Positions 6,180 through 8,383 of a DNA stretch of 8,383 bases are shown in pieces. The position numbers were made by a program, and so were the translations under genes. The notes beneath the pieces are model-generated. The model saw only the letters and a program-made list of their open reading frames with translations, made no database searches and was not told where the DNA came from. The stretch comes from Deltaproteobacteria bacterium (GTDB lineage Bacteria > Desulfobacterota > Desulfobacteria > Desulfobacterales > JAABPS01): the NCBI GenBank assembly GCA_019309685.1, contig JAFDFT010000074.1, positions 1 through 8,383 on the forward strand. Reading direction: 5' to 3'. Position 1 is the first letter of the stretch; the number at the start of each line of letters is the position of its first letter.

Positions 6180-7772
6180 GTGAGAAAATTATTTTTTAGA
6201 CTGATGGCAATCGGAGTTTTAACTATATGTCTGACTATTTATCCAGTTATTACTTTCGCGGGTCCTGATGATGAAGTCAGAGTGGCATTGCCGTGGGATC
6301 CCGTAACAGTTAACATGTTCAATATGAAAACGGCTAATGAACTGCCCGTTATTCTACATATGCACGATGCTCTCTTAACAACCATGCCTGTTACCGGAGA
6401 GAGGGTTCCCAACCTGGCTGAACCCACGGTTATGAAAAACAAAAAGGATATAAAGTTCACGCTCGAAAAGGGACACGCTTTTCATACAGGGGATACTGTT
6501 ACAGCCCAAGATGTCAAGTTTACGTATGATCAGTGTATGAATCCTAAAAATGCCATGATTATGGCGAGTGCTCTCAGCGAGATAGAGGAAGTTGAGGTTC
6601 TGGATGACTACACGTTTATTATTCGGTTTTATGAACCTTACGCGGCCTGGAAAGAGCTCATGTGGATTGGCATATGCTCAAAAAAGTATTTTGAAAACGC
6701 GGGCGAGAAAAAATTCTTCAACCAGCCTGTGGGGAGCGGTCCTTTCAAATTTGGGAAAAGAAAGATCGGGGAATACGTGATTCTGGAGGCAGTCGAAAAT
6801 TACGAGTTCCTGGACAGGTCATGGTATCGGGATAAGAAGACCAAAAAACGACGAATCAAAAAAACGCCTTCCAAGGTTGATTACAAGACATTAAAATTTC
6901 TCACTGTATCAGATGAGGTTACTCGAATCGCCATGCTGGAAACTGGTGATCTTGATCTTGTATATAGTATCATGCCTCACTATCTCAAACGCCTTAAAAA
7001 GATCGGGCATATTCAAATCAAGAGGGCAAACGTACCGAGTCTGTATGGGTTAGCCACAAAGCCCGATCTTTTCCCGGTTTTAAAAGACACAAGATTGGCC
7101 CGCGCGATGAACTACGCCATAAACCGGCAGGAAATAGTAGATAAAATATTCCTTGGTGAGGGATATCCTCTATACCAATATGTATCCCGATCAGAGCTCG
7201 GTTATGATCCGAATTTCAAATATGAATATAATCCTGCGAAAGCAAGGAAGCTGGTTCAAGAATCCATCTATAAACCAGGCACACCATTAACATTATCTTA
7301 TACCAATGCCATACCGAATTCGTCCATGGTTGCCGCAACCATACAACAATACTTAAAGGAAATCGGCATTATAGTAAAGCTGCAGCAGCTTGAACCCGGA
7401 ACCCAGGCAACGTATACCAGAAAGCGAGATCCACGAATAGGCCATATGAATCTTTATAACTGGGATGGCGGAAGAGATCCCAGCACACGGCTCATCCTAT
7501 CCATCATGAGTGATTCTGTATATTCTTCATGGTCGACCAGAAAAAATAAAGATATCATAGATAAACTTGTCCTGCAGCAGGCAAGAGAGCTGAACGAGAA
7601 AAAACGTCTGGCCCTATTGAAAAAGATATACGATTTTTTGATAGAAGAACCGGGAGGGCCGGTCCTGTTCGGCCTGAACCAGATATACGCCATCAACAAA
7701 AGAATCGACTATACATGGACGGCACAGGATAATAACCCGTATAATCTTCATCGGATAAAAATAATAAAGTGA
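6180..7772 (+). CDS. Periplasmic solute-binding protein of the peptide/nickel ABC family (SBP family 5)
   Basis: 530 residues, usual length for the DppA/OppA/NikA-type family, which captures peptides, nickel or other small solutes in the periplasm and hands them to an ABC permease. The N-terminus is a Sec signal peptide: basic MRK, a hydrophobic core at about 8-24, then ITFA with likely cleavage after Ala27. There is no lipobox, so it should be soluble rather than a lipoprotein. Family landmarks are RVALPWDPVTVN (34-45), the linker VGSGPFKF (184-191), LARAMNYAINRQEIVDKI (306-323) and YEYNPAKARKLVQES (348-362). A basic stretch, KKTKKRRIKK (219-228), is unusual. No permease or ATPase gene lies within the window: the upstream operon ends in a VOC gene and a sulfatase follows. 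The ligand cannot be inferred from sequence. Confidence 0.92.
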   Translation: MRKLFFRLMAIGVLTICLTIYPVITFAGPDDEVRVALPWDPVTVNMFNMKTANELPVILHMHDALLTTMPVTGERVPNLAEPTVMKNKKDIKFTLEKGHAFHTGDTVTAQDVKFTYDQCMNPKNAMIMASALSEIEEVEVLDDYTFIIRFYEPYAAWKELMWIGICSKKYFENAGEKKFFNQPVGSGPFKFGKRKIGEYVILEAVENYEFLDRSWYRDKKTKKRRIKKTPSKVDYKTLKFLTVSDEVTRIAMLETGDLDLVYSIMPHYLKRLKKIGHIQIKRANVPSLYGLATKPDLFPVLKDTRLARAMNYAINRQEIVDKIFLGEGYPLYQYVSRSELGYDPNFKYEYNPAKARKLVQESIYKPGTPLTLSYTNAIPNSSMVAATIQQYLKEIGIIVKLQQLEPGTQATYTRKRDPRIGHMNLYNWDGGRDPSTRLILSIMSDSVYSSWSTRKNKDIIDKLVLQQARELNEKKRLALLKKIYDFLIEEPGGPVLFGLNQIYAINKRIDYTWTAQDNNPYNLHRIKIIK

Positions 7773-7877
7773 CCTCGAGTGGATTATAACTTAAAAATAG
7801 CTGTCTATGAAATGAGAAATTCTATCAATAAAACGTCGAGGGACATTACAGTAATAAAGCGCTGCGTGCTATTTATC

Positions 7878-7917
7878 ATTGGCAACTGTAATCAAAAAAC
7901 CGGTCACAATTGCCAAT
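7878..7917. repeat. Inverted repeat upstream of the sulfatase gene
   Basis: ATTGGCAA (7878-7885) and TTGCCAAT (7910-7917) are perfect 8-bp reverse complements around a 24-base spacer; past one mismatch, three more pairs (7887-7889 with 7906-7908) extend the stem inward. It lies 25 bases before the sulfatase start. It could be an operator, a leader hairpin or the end of the transcript before. No T-run follows on the plus strand. Confidence 0.4.
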
Positions 7918-7930
7918 CACCATCAACTTC

Positions 7931-7936
7931 AGGAGG
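7931..7936 (+). promoter_or_regulatory. Ribosome binding site of the sulfatase gene
   Basis: AGGAGG ends 5 bases before the ATG at 7942 and fixes the start of the sulfatase, which begins immediately with the conserved N-terminal strand and has no signal peptide. Confidence 0.85.
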
Positions 7937-7941
7937 CTTTC

Positions 7942-8383
7942 ATGTCAACATCGAAAAAAACTAACATCGTATTTATTCTCACCGATGACCAGGGTGTCTG
8001 GGCCGCTGGTTGTTACGGCAATCCTGAAATCCGCACCCCAAACATTGACCGCATTGCAACAACCGGCGTACGGTTTGAGAATTTTTTCACCAACGTCCCT
8101 GTATGCTCCGCCAGCAGGGCATCTTTTCTCACCGGCCGTATCCCGTCGCAGCACGGCGTCCATGATTTCTTAACTCCCAAGGCCGATATGGGTCCCAATG
8201 CCAAATCATTCCTCGACGATGAAATCTGTTACACAGACGTCCTGGCCAAACATGGCTGGACCTGCGGTCTTTCCGGCAAATGGCACCTGGGAAACAGTAT
8301 TCTTCCCCAGCATGGATTCTCCCACTGGTTTGCCCATCCGCACGGTGCAGGCAAATACAACGATCAGGAAATGATTCGCAGCG
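7942..8383 (+). CDS. Type I sulfatase (arylsulfatase/alkaline phosphatase superfamily), 3' end missing
   Basis: The first 147 residues of a formylglycine-dependent sulfatase that hydrolyses a sulfate ester; the gene continues past the right edge. The N-terminus reads TNIVFILTDDQG (7-18), with the metal-binding pair Asp15-Asp16. RTPNIDRIATTG (31-42) precedes the signature VCSASRASFLTGR (54-66). Cys55 is the residue converted to formylglycine, and Arg59 is the partner arginine. The third signature residue is Ala57 instead of the commoner Pro, the CxAxR variant. GKWHLG (112-117) supplies the conserved Lys113 and His115. There is no signal peptide or lipobox, so the enzyme is probably cytoplasmic and acts on an imported sulfate ester. 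GC is about 55% over 7981-8340 by hand count, well above the preceding gene. No maturase gene is visible. Confidence 0.93.
   Translation, partial: MSTSKKTNIVFILTDDQGVWAAGCYGNPEIRTPNIDRIATTGVRFENFFTNVPVCSASRASFLTGRIPSQHGVHDFLTPKADMGPNAKSFLDDEICYTDVLAKHGWTCGLSGKWHLGNSILPQHGFSHWFAHPHGAGKYNDQEMIRS

Noticed and set aside
6222..6233. Lipobox around Cys17 (LTIC) of the solute-binding protein
   Set aside because: The residue before Cys is Ile, not Gly, Ala or Ser, and a good signal peptidase I site (TFA) follows.
7779..7964. 61-codon plus-strand frame between the solute-binding protein and sulfatase genes
   Set aside because: It overlaps the sulfatase start and its ribosome binding site, has no site of its own, and shows no domain.
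1..8383. CRISPR array, tRNA, rRNA, transposase, phage or defence genes
   Set aside because: No regularly spaced identical repeats, no tRNA or rRNA pattern and no matching protein motifs were seen on either strand.

Overview
The window looks like a piece of the chromosome of an anaerobic, fatty-acid or acyl-CoA oxidising bacterium. Sulfate-reducing or syntrophic Desulfobacterota (the old Deltaproteobacteria) is my best guess. It rests on the gene mix (paired acyl-CoA dehydrogenases, an NDP-forming acyl-CoA synthetase, an orphan solute-binding protein, a cytoplasmic sulfatase), moderate GC and strong AAGGAG/AGGAGG ribosome binding sites. This is inference; there is no rRNA or marker gene here.

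Layout. 1-2293 (+): two adjacent acyl-CoA dehydrogenase genes, the first cut by the left edge. 2371-2418: a perfect 13-bp inverted repeat between convergent genes. 2417-3199 (-): a PlsC-type acyltransferase. 3200-4064: a long AT-rich intergenic stretch with related repeats of the type TCAAGGGTTCAAG / CCTTGACCCCT, a candidate promoter and a strong hairpin. 4065-5507 (+): an alpha-type subunit of an NDP-forming acyl-CoA synthetase, followed 45 bp later by a VOC-fold protein (5553-5981), probably co-transcribed. 6180-7772 (+): a secreted family-5 solute-binding protein with no permease beside it. 7942 to the right edge (+): the start of a cytoplasmic type I sulfatase, visibly richer in GC than the gene before it.

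How the genes fit together. The dehydrogenase pair carries out an alpha,beta-desaturation of some acyl-CoA. The two subunits carry complementary halves of the catalytic and FAD-binding signature, so one heteromeric enzyme with a shared active site is likely. The acyl-CoA synthetase could interconvert a free acid and its CoA ester, and the VOC protein may act on the same compound. The solute-binding protein could deliver a substrate and the sulfatase could remove sulfate from one, but no sequence link ties these to the CoA genes. I found no phage, CRISPR, transposase, tRNA or defence locus. The most interesting items are the split dehydrogenase, the orphan synthetase subunit, the repeat-laden intergenic region and the CxAxR-type sulfatase.
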